DNA of 64,000 nt from Cinnamomum chago. Its lineage: Eukaryota > Streptophyta > Magnoliopsida > Laurales > Lauraceae. The DNA lies in contig CP142452.1 of NCBI GenBank assembly GCA_038049695.1, forward strand, positions 49,186,501 through 49,250,500, in the 5' to 3' direction. The position numbers and the translations under genes were made by a program. Shown piece by piece: positions 49,630 to 60,965 of the stretch. The notes beneath the pieces were generated by a model. That model did no database searches, had not been told where the DNA came from, and was given only the letters and a program-made list of their open reading frames with translations. The stretch's first letter is position 1, and each line of letters begins with the position of its first letter.

Positions 49630-51920
49630 ATTATGCTTTTCTAAGGCTAAGCAATAACCCCTTCAACCAAAAGGTTGGTTATCTCCCTAAGTAGTGTCTC
49701 AAATACACTTGATGGAGATACAATTTAGCTCATTATAATGCCTCTTAATTTAGGCAGATATGAAACTGAAAATCTAATACACACACACACACACACTATG
49801 AATGCAAATATGAATGTACAATGTGTATGTACGATGTCTTCAATCAATTTGAAAATGAAAGCTCATAAATGTATGCCAAAGGCTTTTGAAAGTTTTAGCT
49901 CATAAAAACATTTATGATTGAGGTAAGAATACTAATCACATGTTAAAAATAACTTGTAAAAGATATACATATGTATTCCAAACAAGTTGTGAAATTCTAA
50001 GAACAAAACATGTGATGCATAGGGATTTCAATCAAATTAACAATGTAGATTAATATGTATATGCTATAAGCATAAAACACAAAAATAGATTTGATTGAAG
50101 ATAGGGGACAAATCATATGTAATTAAAAATTCAACTCGAAAATGATATACCTATCAATGCTAAACAAGTTGTAAGACTTTAAAATAAAAGTACATATGAT
50201 TTGTAAAGATGTTGAATCCAAAACATAAGATAAATTTGAAAGTGATTTTCTTATGATGAAAAACAATAACCAAAGATTCAACCTAGTATAAGAATCATTT
50301 TACATAAAATTTCAAAGATGTTTTTATTAACATGATTTACTTAGATATACCAATTTAAGTACTACTTGGATTGAATCAATTGAAAGTCCGGGGATCCGAG
50401 CCCAGGAGGGGGGTGAATAGGGTGAGCTTCAATTATGACCAATTATAATAAATTTTAACTTTTTTAAAATAAACTAGTCACAAGTGGTGATTATCAAACT
50501 AAACGCGGAAACTAATAAAAGCAATCACCACAAAGCATGCACCATCACACAAGGATTTATAGTGGTTCGGCCTCAATGCCTACATCCACTACCGACTTGT
50601 GATCCAACACCCCACCGGATTTTCACTATTTATATTTTTCAATAGGCTAAGCAATAACCTTTACATTATGCTTTCGAGGCTAATCAATAACCTCTACATT
50701 ATGCTTTTCTAAGGCTAAGCAATAACCCCTTCAACCAAAAGGTTGGTTATCTCCCTAAGTAGTGTCTAGAATATACTTCATGGAGATACAATTTAGCTCA
50801 TTGCAATGCCTCTTAATTTAGGCGGATATGAAACTGAAAATCTAATACACACACACACAATGAATGCAAAGATGAATGCACAATGTGTATGTACGATGTC
50901 TTCAATCAATTTGAAAATGAAAGCTCATAAATGTATGCCAAAGGCTTTTGAAAGGTTTAGCTCATAAAAACATTTATGATTGAGGTAAGAATGCTAATCA
51001 CATGTTAAAAATAACTTGTAAAAGATATATATATGTATTCCAAACAAGTTGTGAAATTCTAAGAACTAAACATGTGATGCATAGGGATTTCAATCAAATT
51101 AACAATGTAGATTAATATGTGTATGCTATAAGCATAAAACACAAAAATAGATTTGATTGAAGATAAGGGACAAATCATATGTAATTAAAAATTCAACTCG
51201 AAAATGATATACCTATCAATGCTAAACAAGTTGTAAAACTTGAAAATAAAAGTACATATGATTTGTGAAGATGTTGAATCCAAAACATAAGATAGATTTG
51301 AAAGTGATTTTCTTATGATGAAAAACAACAACCAAAGATTCAACCTAGTATAGGAATCATGTTACATAAAATTTCAAAGATGTTTTTATTAACATGATTT
51401 ACTTAAATATACCTGTTAGGAATTTTTGTATTTGCAATTTGATGGATGCATGAACATATTCACATCATTTGAATTTACACTCTTGCATTGTTTTAGAAAA
51501 CCTTGAAATCTGGTTTTATACATGCATTGTTTTTAAGTTTTGTAAAAGTATTGTTTTATGCATGTTTTGGTTTTAAACTTGGATGCATTGTTTTTAGAAT
51601 CTAAACTCTTTTGAAAACCTAATTCTTTGTGAATTATATTTGGAAAATCATTTTGAGAATTTAGGTTTGAGCATTGCATACATTCATCATTTTCAGAATC
51701 AGTTTTGTATGCATTCTCATTTGAAAAGAGTTTTAGAAATCAAGCTAGCCTATGAGTTTTAAATCTTTCAAAATGTTTTAGGCTTTTTATGTTCCATGTT
51801 TTAAAACCCTTAGAATGATTTAAAACATGTTTTTAAGCTTGATTTATTGGCCCAAAAAGTTCCACAAAGAAAATCTTTGAAAATTGCAAAACTGGAATTT
51901 GGGGCCCTGGCAGTGTCGCC

Positions 51921-52058
51921 GGTCGACCGAGACCTGCTTCCCGGTCGACCGGGAACACTGTCGGTCGAGTGTGCAGGTTCTGAACTGAAACCTGCCAACG
52001 GTCAAAAATATGACCGTTGTGCCTTCCCGGTCGACCGAGACCTCTTTGCAGGTCGACC
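51921..52058 (+). repeat. Four GGTCGACC palindromes upstream of TATA
   Basis: Exact copies at 51921, 51942, 52029 and 52051, with a half word GGTCGA near 51963 and an inverted pair GGTCAAAA/TATGACC between. The 3' LTR has them at 57575, 57597, 57683 and 57705. The position, within 170 bases of the TATA box, fits a U3 regulatory element. Confidence 0.85.
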
Positions 52059-52086
52059 GAGGACTAGCCGTTGGGCACTTTTTGGC

Positions 52087-52092
52087 TATAAA
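52087..52092 (+). promoter_or_regulatory. TATA box of element E
   Basis: TATAAA in GGCTATAAAGTCC, repeated at 57741-57746 in the 3' LTR. It follows the GC-rich palindrome cluster. Confidence 0.65.
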
Positions 52093-52719
52093 GTCCATTC
52101 ATTTCCAACCTTTTTCAAGGCTTGACACATGATCTTTTGAGAGCATTTTGGAGCCAAAGAAAGGGGAAGAAGTTGGAAAGGCTAGAGGGCCATTTGGAAA
52201 TCAAATACATGAGTTTTTAAAAAGGTACACTTTACTTGTATTTTGATTTTCATTAAAATGAAATCCATGCATGCTTAAATCTTTGTATTTTCACTTATGC
52301 ATGATTTCTAGAGTTGTGTTGCAAACTCTATATCATCTTTGGTAAATTAGTTTGGTTTGCAAACTCTCTCATTCTAATCACATGTGTTCTTAGACTTTAA
52401 CATTCATACAACTTGTTTAGTTCATTTCTTCAAAGTTGTTTGAATCTTTTATGTGATTAGTTTTATCTTCAATCATCATTTTATTAGCTTTGATTTTAAA
52501 ATGCATCATGCATTCATTTAGGAGCTTCATTGTAGAAATTGATTGAAGAAAAGCATTCATACACTTGTGCACACACTTTAACTTGTTTTAGTGTATGTTT
52601 GTAATTTGAATTAAACTTTCATATTAGCCTATGTAGAGGCAATTCAATTGAGCTTAAATTGTATCTCTTGGAGTGTTCTTTTGTGAAGACACCTTCTTTG
52701 AGAAATCTCTCATTTGTAA

Positions 52720-52821
52720 AGGTTATTGCTTAGCCTAAGAAAAGCATCTTGTAAGGTTATTGCTTAGCCTAAGAAAAGCATCTTGTAAGGTTATTGCTTA
52801 GCCTAAGAAAAGCATCTTGTA
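52720..52821 (+). repeat. Three exact 34-bp repeats in element E 5' LTR
   Basis: The unit starts AGGTTATTGCTTAGCC and ends GCATCTTGTA. The 3' LTR has two copies (58374-58441). Degenerate copies follow in both LTRs. The same motif, reversed, is found in every array unit. Confidence 0.88.
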
Positions 52822-53178
52822 AAGGTTATTGCTTAGCCTATAAAAGCACATTGAGAGGTTGTTGTTTAGCCTAGAAAAACAACATTGTAAGGGTTATTGC
52901 TTAGCCTAGTAAAAAGCATAAATAGTGGAAATCCGGTGGGGTGATTAGATCACAAGCCGGTAGTGGATGTAGGCATTGAGGCCGAACCACTATAAACCTT
53001 GGTGTTGTGGTGTATACTTGTGGTGATTCATTTATTAGCTTCCGCTTATTGTTTGATTAATCATCACATGTGACTAGTTTTTGTTAAGAAGTTAAAATTG
53101 GTTAAAATTGGTCACAATTGTAGCTCACCCTATTCACCCCCCCCCCCCTCTAGGGGTAGGATCCCAAGGACTTTCAAT

Positions 53179-53190
53179 TGGTATCAGAGA
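53179..53190 (+). other. Element E primer-binding site (tRNA-iMet)
   Basis: TGGTATCAGAG lies two bases after the 5' LTR end, the same arrangement as in element A. Base 12 is A instead of C. Confidence 0.88.
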
Positions 53191-53276
53191 CTCGTGCTCT
53201 ATCTTTTAGGATCAAGTGTTTGGAACTCTTGATTAGGTGTAAAAACCTAGAGTTAAAACCCTAGAGTTGTGTTTTT

Positions 53277-54671
53277 ATGAAAATCATTAGAATGGACTCC
53301 ACTATGCTAGACCTTGTAGATTCTTCTAGACCTCTCATTCTTCCATCTATTGGAGATTCAAACATTCAATTAAAAGAATCTCAATGTGAATTAAAAGAAG
53401 AAGAAATTAAAGAAAATGAAGAAGATCTTCAACAAGCCTTTGAGGAATTATATGAATTATCCTTAAAGACTGAAAAGAAAAACAAAAAGTTAAGAGAAGA
53501 ATCTGAAAGACTAAACAAAGAACTAGTCTCTTCTAAAGATGAGCTTAGAGAGAAAGAAGAAGTCATAAATTGTTTAGAATCTAAGTTCATGATCTCTTTA
53601 AATAATCTATCTAACATTCAAGATGATCTAAGAGAATTAAAGATGGATTATGATAATGTCAATAAGGAAAATTTAAATCTAAGAGATCAAATAAAAAGGC
53701 AAGACAAAGACTTTAGCAATTTAGAAGCCAAGTTGATTAAAAGTAAGTTAAAAACCAAAGAACTTGGATCTAATGTTGTTAATGAACTAAAACTTGAATT
53801 AAAACTTGCCAATGAAGAGCTAAGCAAATATAAGGAAATTGAAAATGAACTTTTAAAAGTTAAACATGAAAATTCAATCCTTATAACCAAAGTCACTCAA
53901 CTTGAAGGATATAAACAAAAGTATGAGTGCAAGTTTACCCAAAGTGAAGAAAGACTTGAAAAATTATTTAAATTGGGTAAACCACATGGAGATAGGACGG
54001 GTCTTGGTTTTAATAAGCATACTTCACATGACCCTAAATTCACCAACACTTTTGTGAAAGGTGAGTCCTCTTTCTCTAGCACTCTTTCTCCAATGTCCAA
54101 AACTAAATGTCATTATTGTGGTAAAGTAGGACATTTCAAATTTGAGTGCAAATTAAGGAAAAGTCATATGTCTAAACCCATCTTTGAACCTAAGAAAGTT
54201 AAATCAAATTCTATGAAGGGTAAGACTTTGAATTCCAAGGAAGACTCTAAGAAATTTAAACAAGTTAAATCATTTCAAAAAGAGTCATCCAAGATAGATT
54301 TTAGAAAGACAAAGAATCAAAATAAATCTATCTACAAGAAACTTCTCTCTTTTCCTCCTTTAACCTTAGAAATGAAAGAGTTCTTGAAAAAGATTGAAAA
54401 GTTAAAATTAAAGTTCAAGAGGCAAAAAGAGGGAGGAAAGGCTAAAAGAAATGAGAAGAATAAAAAGAAAATAAATCAATCCCCTATGAAACAAACACAC
54501 CAACTTTCTAAGACTAATCATCAATCTAAAATAGTCAAACCTCAAAGATTTGATGTTAAGTCTAAAAGAATTCAATCTCTATCTCCTTTAGTTGGTGGAA
54601 GTTCCAAAATAGTCTCCAAAGCCCAAGACCTTAGGTGGATTCCTAAAGTTATTTACTTAGACAAACCATAA
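53277..54671 (+). CDS. gag: Gag-like protein with coiled coil and zinc knuckle, pol absent
   Basis: 464 codons, intact, starting about 100 bases after the primer-binding site. Residues about 33-235 are acidic-basic and heptad-rich, predicting a long coiled coil. A CCHC zinc knuckle follows at C278, C281, H286 and C291, then a strongly basic Lys/Ser tail ending WIPKVIYLDKP. This layout matches the C-terminal half of Sirevirus/Maximus copia gag; the usual N-terminal gag domain of about 200 residues is missing. It may bind element RNA and join particles made by an autonomous relative. The ATG at 53277 is the first in frame; a second lies at codon 6. Neither frameshift nor stop occurs. Confidence 0.8.
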   Translation: MKIIRMDSTMLDLVDSSRPLILPSIGDSNIQLKESQCELKEEEIKENEEDLQQAFEELYELSLKTEKKNKKLREESERLNKELVSSKDELREKEEVINCLESKFMISLNNLSNIQDDLRELKMDYDNVNKENLNLRDQIKRQDKDFSNLEAKLIKSKLKTKELGSNVVNELKLELKLANEELSKYKEIENELLKVKHENSILITKVTQLEGYKQKYECKFTQSEERLEKLFKLGKPHGDRTGLGFNKHTSHDPKFTNTFVKGESSFSSTLSPMSKTKCHYCGKVGHFKFECKLRKSHMSKPIFEPKKVKSNSMKGKTLNSKEDSKKFKQVKSFQKESSKIDFRKTKNQNKSIYKKLLSFPPLTLEMKEFLKKIEKLKLKFKRQKEGGKAKRNEKNKKKINQSPMKQTHQLSKTNHQSKIVKPQRFDVKSKRIQSLSPLVGGSSKIVSKAQDLRWIPKVIYLDKP

Positions 54672-56600
54672 GGCCTTGAACCTCATTGACCAACCTATTC
54701 TTTTTAAGTTAAATCACTTTGTTGGTCATGTTGCATTTGCATTTTGTTTCTATATAGTTACATCTATTTAAATACAATGTTTATGATCATTTGATTTTGT
54801 TTTCATGCACCATTCTAAGTTACATATCATGGTTTTCAAAATCATTTGATTATAATTTCATCATGTTTGAATTGCTTTTTGCACACATATGTCTTGCATT
54901 GCATTTCTTTACATGATTAATTGATTGTGTTTTTGAAAGCTTTCATAGCTAGATTTTTCATGATCAATTGTTGTTGAATCATTTGTGTAGATGTCATAGT
55001 AAGATTATTTGAACAAATGATTTGAATCAATTCAAGTTTTTCCATGGATTTCTAAGTTATACTTTTATATGGAAAATCATTGTTTTGAAAAATCAACTTG
55101 TATGTGTTTCATCTTTTAAAATACAATGTTGAAAATTGATCTTCAAAATCATTCTTTTTATGCTCATTGTTGGATTTTGTTTATCAAAATGATTTGAAGA
55201 TTGTTTGAATGGAAATGCTCTATAACATCATTAGTTATATTCATCTAAGCATGTTCCATGTTCTCATTTCCTTTTCTTTTGGTTTCATTATCTTAGAAAT
55301 GGAAATGTATGATTGTTTGCATCCTTGCTTGTTTATTTACATTCTTTTTATATGCAAATGACTATTGGTTCCATGTATGGTTGTGATCTTAGTTACATTT
55401 GTAGAAACCATACTAGAACCCAAATCCATCCTCTATGCCTTCTAGTCATTTCTTTTTGGATGGTTATGATGTATATTCATCAAAATGATTCATGTTGCTT
55501 CATCCTTATACATGTTTCAACTTCATAAGTAGTGATCTTAATCATATGAAACTCTTTGAAGTCCATTCCTTGCATTGATGTTGGTTGATGGATATCTTAG
55601 ATGTTGAATTCATATGATTTTGACACTTTGGAAATTGCATGCTTTACCAAGTTATATCATTTTGCATTGCAATTTACCTTGTTCATCACTATGCTTATTA
55701 GTTATATCTTTAAAAGTGATGAATATGCATTTATGATGCTTGTTGGGATTTTGGGTTTGTCACATCCTTGCTATTAATCATGTTGTCAAATTCAATTGAT
55801 TTTAATTGGTATAATTCTCTATTGGTTTGATTTCTTGTGTATGTGATAGACCTTGTGTACATTGGATTGATCTTGATAGTTATATGTTTACATTCCATGT
55901 CACATTCCATTAGCATCATAATGTTCATGTTGCCACCTCTCTTGCTCATATAGGTATATCTCATGACCACCATGTTTATGTTGGTTATTAGTTGAGGTTG
56001 GCTTCATGTTTGAATTTCATTTCACTCATCTTGCACATGATAGTCATATTTTTTTATTGAATGAAATGATTTCAAAACTTACATAGCATATGATTTTCAT
56101 AGTTAGATTATTTGATGCTATGATTAATAAACCCCATTGCTTCATGGATAGCTCTAATTTGGATTTTTCTTAATAGGTATATCTTTAAATCCATTTTAGA
56201 GTGATTGATTTAATAGTCATATCCTTAAATCTCAATTGGTATTCTTTGTTGTTCCAATTGATATCCATGATTGCTTTTCTCATTGACCTAGCTCTCTTTT
56301 GGTAATTTGATCATATTGAGCTTAATAGTTAAATGAATCTAATCATTTCCTTGAAGTTGACCCTCAATTGGTTAAACCATCTTCTTCTTGAACCAAATAG
56401 TTATATCTTGTCAAATGTTTGACAAAAGAAGAGAATGGATTGAGGGGGAGTGTAAACCTTCATAGGAAGTATTAGTTTTGATCAAATTGACCCTTGGATT
56501 GCCATTGAGCCCTTAGAGATAACTTCCATACATGATAGCCTGTTATGTATTTCATTTTCGATTTCTTTTGTTAACAGGTGCTACTAAAGGTATCTTCCTT
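54672..56600 (+). other. Element E noncoding 3' region with recurrent GTTATATC motif
   Basis: About 1.9 kb with no credible gene. The word TAGTTATATC or a close variant (AAGTTATAT, AGGTATATC, TAGTCATAT) recurs about every 60 to 110 bases, for example near 55053, 55231, 55650, 55699, 55877, 55951, 56041, 56174 and 56399. The region is conserved with element A. TTGTTAACAG followed by GTGC at 56570-56580 resembles a splice acceptor and is also conserved in A (about 6440-6450). Confidence 0.6.
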
Positions 56601-56634
56601 ATTTCATGTGTGTAGGTATTTTGCAATTTAATGG

Positions 56635-57069
56635 CAAAGGGGGAGAGAGAGTTCAAGTACTCAAAGATCTCCTACTCTTCAAAGGGGGAGAGAGCTTTCA
56701 AAGTTCTCTAAAGGTGAAGAGAATGTCCAAGCTTCCTAAGGAGAGTTGTGTATGATCTTCTACAAAGGGAGAGAATGCATACCTTGCCAACGGGAGAGAG
56801 AGGCATGGTCAAAGGGGGAGAGCAAATAGAAGAAAGAAAGCTTGGAGCTAGAGAAGATGCTTGGCAATAGAGAGGAAAGAAGAAGAGAAAGCTTGAAGAA
56901 TGATCAAGCTCCAAGAATCAAGAAGATTGATGAAAAGAGCCCAAGAGCCCAAGCTAAGAGAAGGAGCATCCAAGAAGATTTCAAGACTTGTCCAGCTTAG
57001 GGGGAGCTGAAGACTTGTTGTGATAATTCAATGATAAGTAAGTTGCCATCAAATTGCAAAGGGGGAGAT
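56635..57069 (+). other. Repeated polypurine tracts and terminal PPT of element E
   Basis: AAAGGGGGAGAG-type tracts at about 56636, 56681 and 56811, weaker ones near 56763 and 56791, GGGGGAGCTGA at 56999, and the terminal AAAGGGGGAGAT (57058-57069) abutting the 3' LTR. Such multiple tracts are characteristic of Sireviruses. Confidence 0.8.
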
Positions 57070-58796
57070 TGTTAGGAATTTTGTATTTGCAATTTGATGG
57101 ATGCATGAACATATTCACATCATTTGAATTTACACTCTTGCATTGTTTTAGAAAACCTTGAAATCCGTTTTATACATGCATTGTTTTTAAGTTTTGTAAA
57201 AGTATTGTTTTATGCATGTTTTGGTTTTAAACTTGGATGCATTGTTTTTAGAATCTAAACTCTTTTGAAAACCTAATTCTTTGTGAATTATATTTGGAAA
57301 ATCATTTTGAGAATTTAGGTTTGAGCATTGCATACATTCATCATTTTCAGAATCAGTTTTGTATGCATTCTCATTTGAAAAGAGTTTTAGAAATCAAGCT
57401 AGCCTATGAGTTTTAAATCTTTCAAAATGTTTTAGGCTTTTTATGTTCCATGTTTTAAAACCCTTAGAATGATTTAAAACATGTTTTTAAGCTTGATTTA
57501 TTGGCCCAAAAAGTTCCACAAAGAAAATCTTTGAAAATTGCAAAACTGGAATTTGGGGCCCTGGCAGTGTCGCCGGTCGACCGAGACCTGCTTCCCGGTC
57601 GACCGGGAACACTGTCGGTCGAGTGTGCAGGTTCTGAACTGAAACCTGCCAACGGTCAAAAATATGACCGTTGTGCCTTCCCGGTCGACCGAGACCTCTT
57701 TGCAGGTCGACCGAGGACTAGCCGTTGGGCACTTTTTGGCTATAAAGTCCATTCATTTCCAACCTTTTTCAAGGCTTGACACATGATCTTTTGAGAGCAT
57801 TTTGGAGCCAAAGAAAGGGGAAGAAGTTGGAAAGGCTAGAGGGCCATTTGGAAATCAAGTACATGAGTTTTTAAAAAGGTACACTTTACTTGTATTTTGA
57901 TTTTCATTAAAATGAAATCCATGCATGCTTAAATCTTTGTATTTTCACTTATGCATGATTTCTAGAGTTGTGTTGCAAACTCTATATCATCTTTGGTAAA
58001 TTAGTTTGGTTTGCAAACTCTCTCATTCTAATCACATGTGTTCTTAGACTTTAACATTCATACAACTTGTTTAGTTCATTTCTTCAAAGTTGTTTGAATC
58101 TTTTATGTGATTAGTTTTATCTTCAATCATCATTTTATTAGCTTTGATTTTAAAATGCATCATGCATTCATTTAGGAGCTTCATTGTAGAAATTGATTGA
58201 AGAAAAGCATTCATACACTTGTGCACACACTTTAACTTGTTTTAGTGTATGTTTGTAATTTGAATTAAACTTTCATATTAGCCTATGTAGAGGCAATTCA
58301 ATTGAGCTTAAATTGTATCTCTTGGAGTGTTCTTTTGTGAAGACACCTTCTTTGAGAAATCTCTCATTTGTAAAGGTTATTGCTTAGCCTAAGAAAAGCA
58401 TCTTGTAAGGTTATTGCTTAGCCTAAGAAAAGCATCTTGTAAAGGTTATTGCTTAGCCTATGAAAGCACATTGAGAGGTTGTTGTTTAGCCTAGAAAAAC
58501 AACATTGTAAGGGTTATTGCTTAGCCTAGTAAAAAGCATAAATAATGGAAATCCGGTGGGGTGATTAGATCACAAGCCGGTAGTGGATGTAGGCATTGAG
58601 GCCGAACCACTATAAACCTTGGTGTTGTGGTGTATGCTTGTGGTGATTCATTTATTAGCTTCCGCTTATTGTTTGATTAATCATCACATGTGACTAGTTT
58701 TTGTTAACAAGTTAAAATTGGTTTAAATTGGTCACAATTGTAGCTCACCCTATTCACCCCCCACCCCCTCTAGGGTTAGGATCCCAAGGACTTTCA
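57070..58796 (+). repeat. Element E 3' LTR
   Basis: 1727 bp, TGTTAGGAATTTTG to GGACTTTCA. It matches the 5' LTR except for about ten small differences and one fewer 34-bp unit. TATA box at 57741. Confidence 0.95.
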
Positions 58797-58830
58797 ATAC
58801 CAATTTAAGTACTACTTGGATTGAATCAAG

Positions 58831-59907
58831 TGAAAGTCCGGGGATCTGAACCCTGGAGGGGGGGTGAATAGGGTGAGCGTCAGTTATGACCAATTTTAAT
58901 CAATTTTAACTTCTTTAAAATAAACTAGTCACAAGTGGTGATTATCAAACTAAATGCGGAAACTAATAAAAGCAATTACCACAAAGCATGCGCCATCACA
59001 CAAGGATTTATAGTGGTTCGGCCAACATGCCTACATCTACTACCGACTTGTGATCCACCACCCCACCGGATTTTCACTATTTTTGTTTTTCAATAGGCTA
59101 CGCGATAACCTTTACATTATGCTTTCGAGGCTAAGCAATAACCACTACATTATGCTTTTCTCAGGCTAAGGAATAACCCCTTCAACCAAAAGGTTGGTTA
59201 TCTCCCTAAGTAGTGTCTAGAATACACTTGATGGAGATACAATTTAGCTCATTACATTGCCTCTTAATTTAGGCGGATATGAAACTGAAAATCTAATACA
59301 CACACACACACACACACACACACTATGAATGCAAAGATGATTGCACAATGTGTATGTACAATGTCTTCAATCAATTTGAAAATGAAAGCTCATAAATGTA
59401 TGCCAAAGGCTTTTGAAAGTTTTAGCTTATAAAAACATTTATGATTGAGGTAAGAATGCTAATCACATGTTAAAAATAACTTGTAAAAGATATACATATG
59501 TATTCCAAACAAGTTGTGAAATTCTAAGAAAAAAACATGTGATGCATAGGGATTTCAATCAAATTAACAATGTAGATTAATATGTGTATGCTATAAGCAT
59601 AAAACACAAAAATAGATTTGATTAAAGATAGGGGACAAATCATATGTAATTATAAATTCAACTCGAAAATGATATACCTATCAATGCTAAACAAGTTGTA
59701 AAACTTTAAAATAAAATTACATATGATTTGTGAAGATGTTGAATCCAAAACATAAGATAGATTTGAAAGTGATTTTCTTATGATGAAAAACAACAACCAA
59801 AGATTCAACCTAGTATAGGAATCATGTTACATAAAATTTCAAAGATGTTTTTATTAACATGATTTACTTAGATATATCAATTTAAGTACTACTTGGATTG
59901 AATCAAG
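58831..59907 (-). repeat. Array unit 7
   Basis: 1077 bp, uninterrupted, noncoding; it has the longest AC run of the array (about 59297-59322). Confidence 0.88.
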
Positions 59908-60965
59908 TGAAAGTCCGGGGATCCAAACCCTGGAGGGGGGTGAATAGGGTGAGCTTCATTTATGACCAATTATAATCAATTTTAACTTTTTTAAAATAAA
60001 CTAGTCACAAGTGGTGATTATCAAACTAAATGCAGAAACTAATAAAAGCAATTACCACAAAGCATGCACCATCACACAAGGATTTATAGTGGTTCGTCCT
60101 CAATGCCTACACCCACTACCGACTTGTGATCAAACACCCCACCGGATTTTCACTACTTATGTTTTTCAATAGGCTAAGCAATAACCTTTACATTATGCTT
60201 TCGAGGCTAAGCAATAACCGCTACATTATGCTTTTCTAAGGCTAAGCAATAACCCCTTCAACCAAAAGGTTGGTTATCTCCCTAAGTAGTGTCCCGAATA
60301 CACTTGATGGAGATAAAATTTAGCTCATCACAATGCCTCTTAATTTAGGCGGATATGAAACCGAAAATCTAATACACACACAATGAATGCAAAGATGAAT
60401 GCACAATGTGTATGTACGATGTCTTCAATCAATTTGAAAATGAAAGCTCATAAATGTATGCCAAAGGATTTTGAAAGTTTTAGCTCATAAAAACATTTAT
60501 GATTGAGGTAAGAATGCTAATCACATGTTAAAAATAACTTGTAAAAGATATACATATGTATTCCAAACAAGTTGTGAAATTCTAAGAACAAAACATGTGA
60601 TGCATAGGGATTTCTATCAAATTAACAATGTAGATTAATATGTGTATGCTATAAGCAAAAAATACAAAAATAGATTTGATTGAAGATAGGGGACAAATCA
60701 TATGTAATTATAAATTCAACTCGAAAATGATATACCTATCAATGCTAAACAAGTTGTAAAACTTTAAAATAAAAGTACATATGATTTGTGAAGATGTTGA
60801 ATCCAAAACATAGGATAGATTTGAAAGTGATTTTCTTATGATGAAAAACAACAACCAAAGATTCAACCTAGTATAGGAATCATGTTACATAAAATTTCAA
60901 AGATGTTTTTATTAACATGATTTACTTAGATATACCAATTTAAGTACTACTTGGATTGAATCAAG
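59908..60965 (-). repeat. Array unit 8
   Basis: 1058 bp, uninterrupted, noncoding; short AC run near 60373. Confidence 0.88.

Larger units (their letters stand above)
46570..50380 (-). repeat. Array unit 5, split by a family B solo LTR
   Basis: Unit sequence at 46570-46891 and 49630-50380, net about 1068 bp, noncoding. Confidence 0.85.
51414..53176 (+). repeat. Element E 5' LTR
   Basis: 1763 bp, TGTTAGGAATTTTTG to GGACTTTCA. It holds four GGTCGACC words upstream of the TATA box, three exact 34-bp repeats at 52720-52821 with degenerate copies following, and a C13 run near 53138. The LTR is related to the array units in opposite orientation but clearly diverged. Confidence 0.95.
51414..58796 (+). 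mobile_element. Element E: young gag-only Sirevirus-like copia element, TSD ATACC
   Basis: 7383 bp with two LTRs (51414-53176 and 57070-58796), flanked by ATACC at 51409-51413 and 58797-58801. It has a TATA box, primer-binding site, one long gag-like ORF, a 2.4-kb noncoding 3' region and repeated polypurine tracts. No protease, integrase or reverse transcriptase is present. By eye the LTRs differ at about ten places plus one 34-bp repeat unit, so the insertion is recent. Mobilisation must have relied on a related autonomous element. Confidence 0.95.
50381..58830 (-). repeat. Array unit 6, split by element E
   Basis: Unit sequence at 50381-51413 and 58797-58830, net about 1062 bp. The preceding junction reads GAATCAAT rather than GAATCAAG. 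Confidence 0.85.

Noticed and set aside
51847..52125. 92-codon frame identical at 57501-57779
   Set aside because: It is an LTR promoter region containing GGTCGACC repeats and the TATA box; identity reflects young LTRs.
53130..53155. Long C/G homopolymers (also 3690, 14766) as G-quadruplex signals
   Set aside because: Single runs of one base vary in length between copies and are prone to sequencing error; no four-run arrangement is visible.
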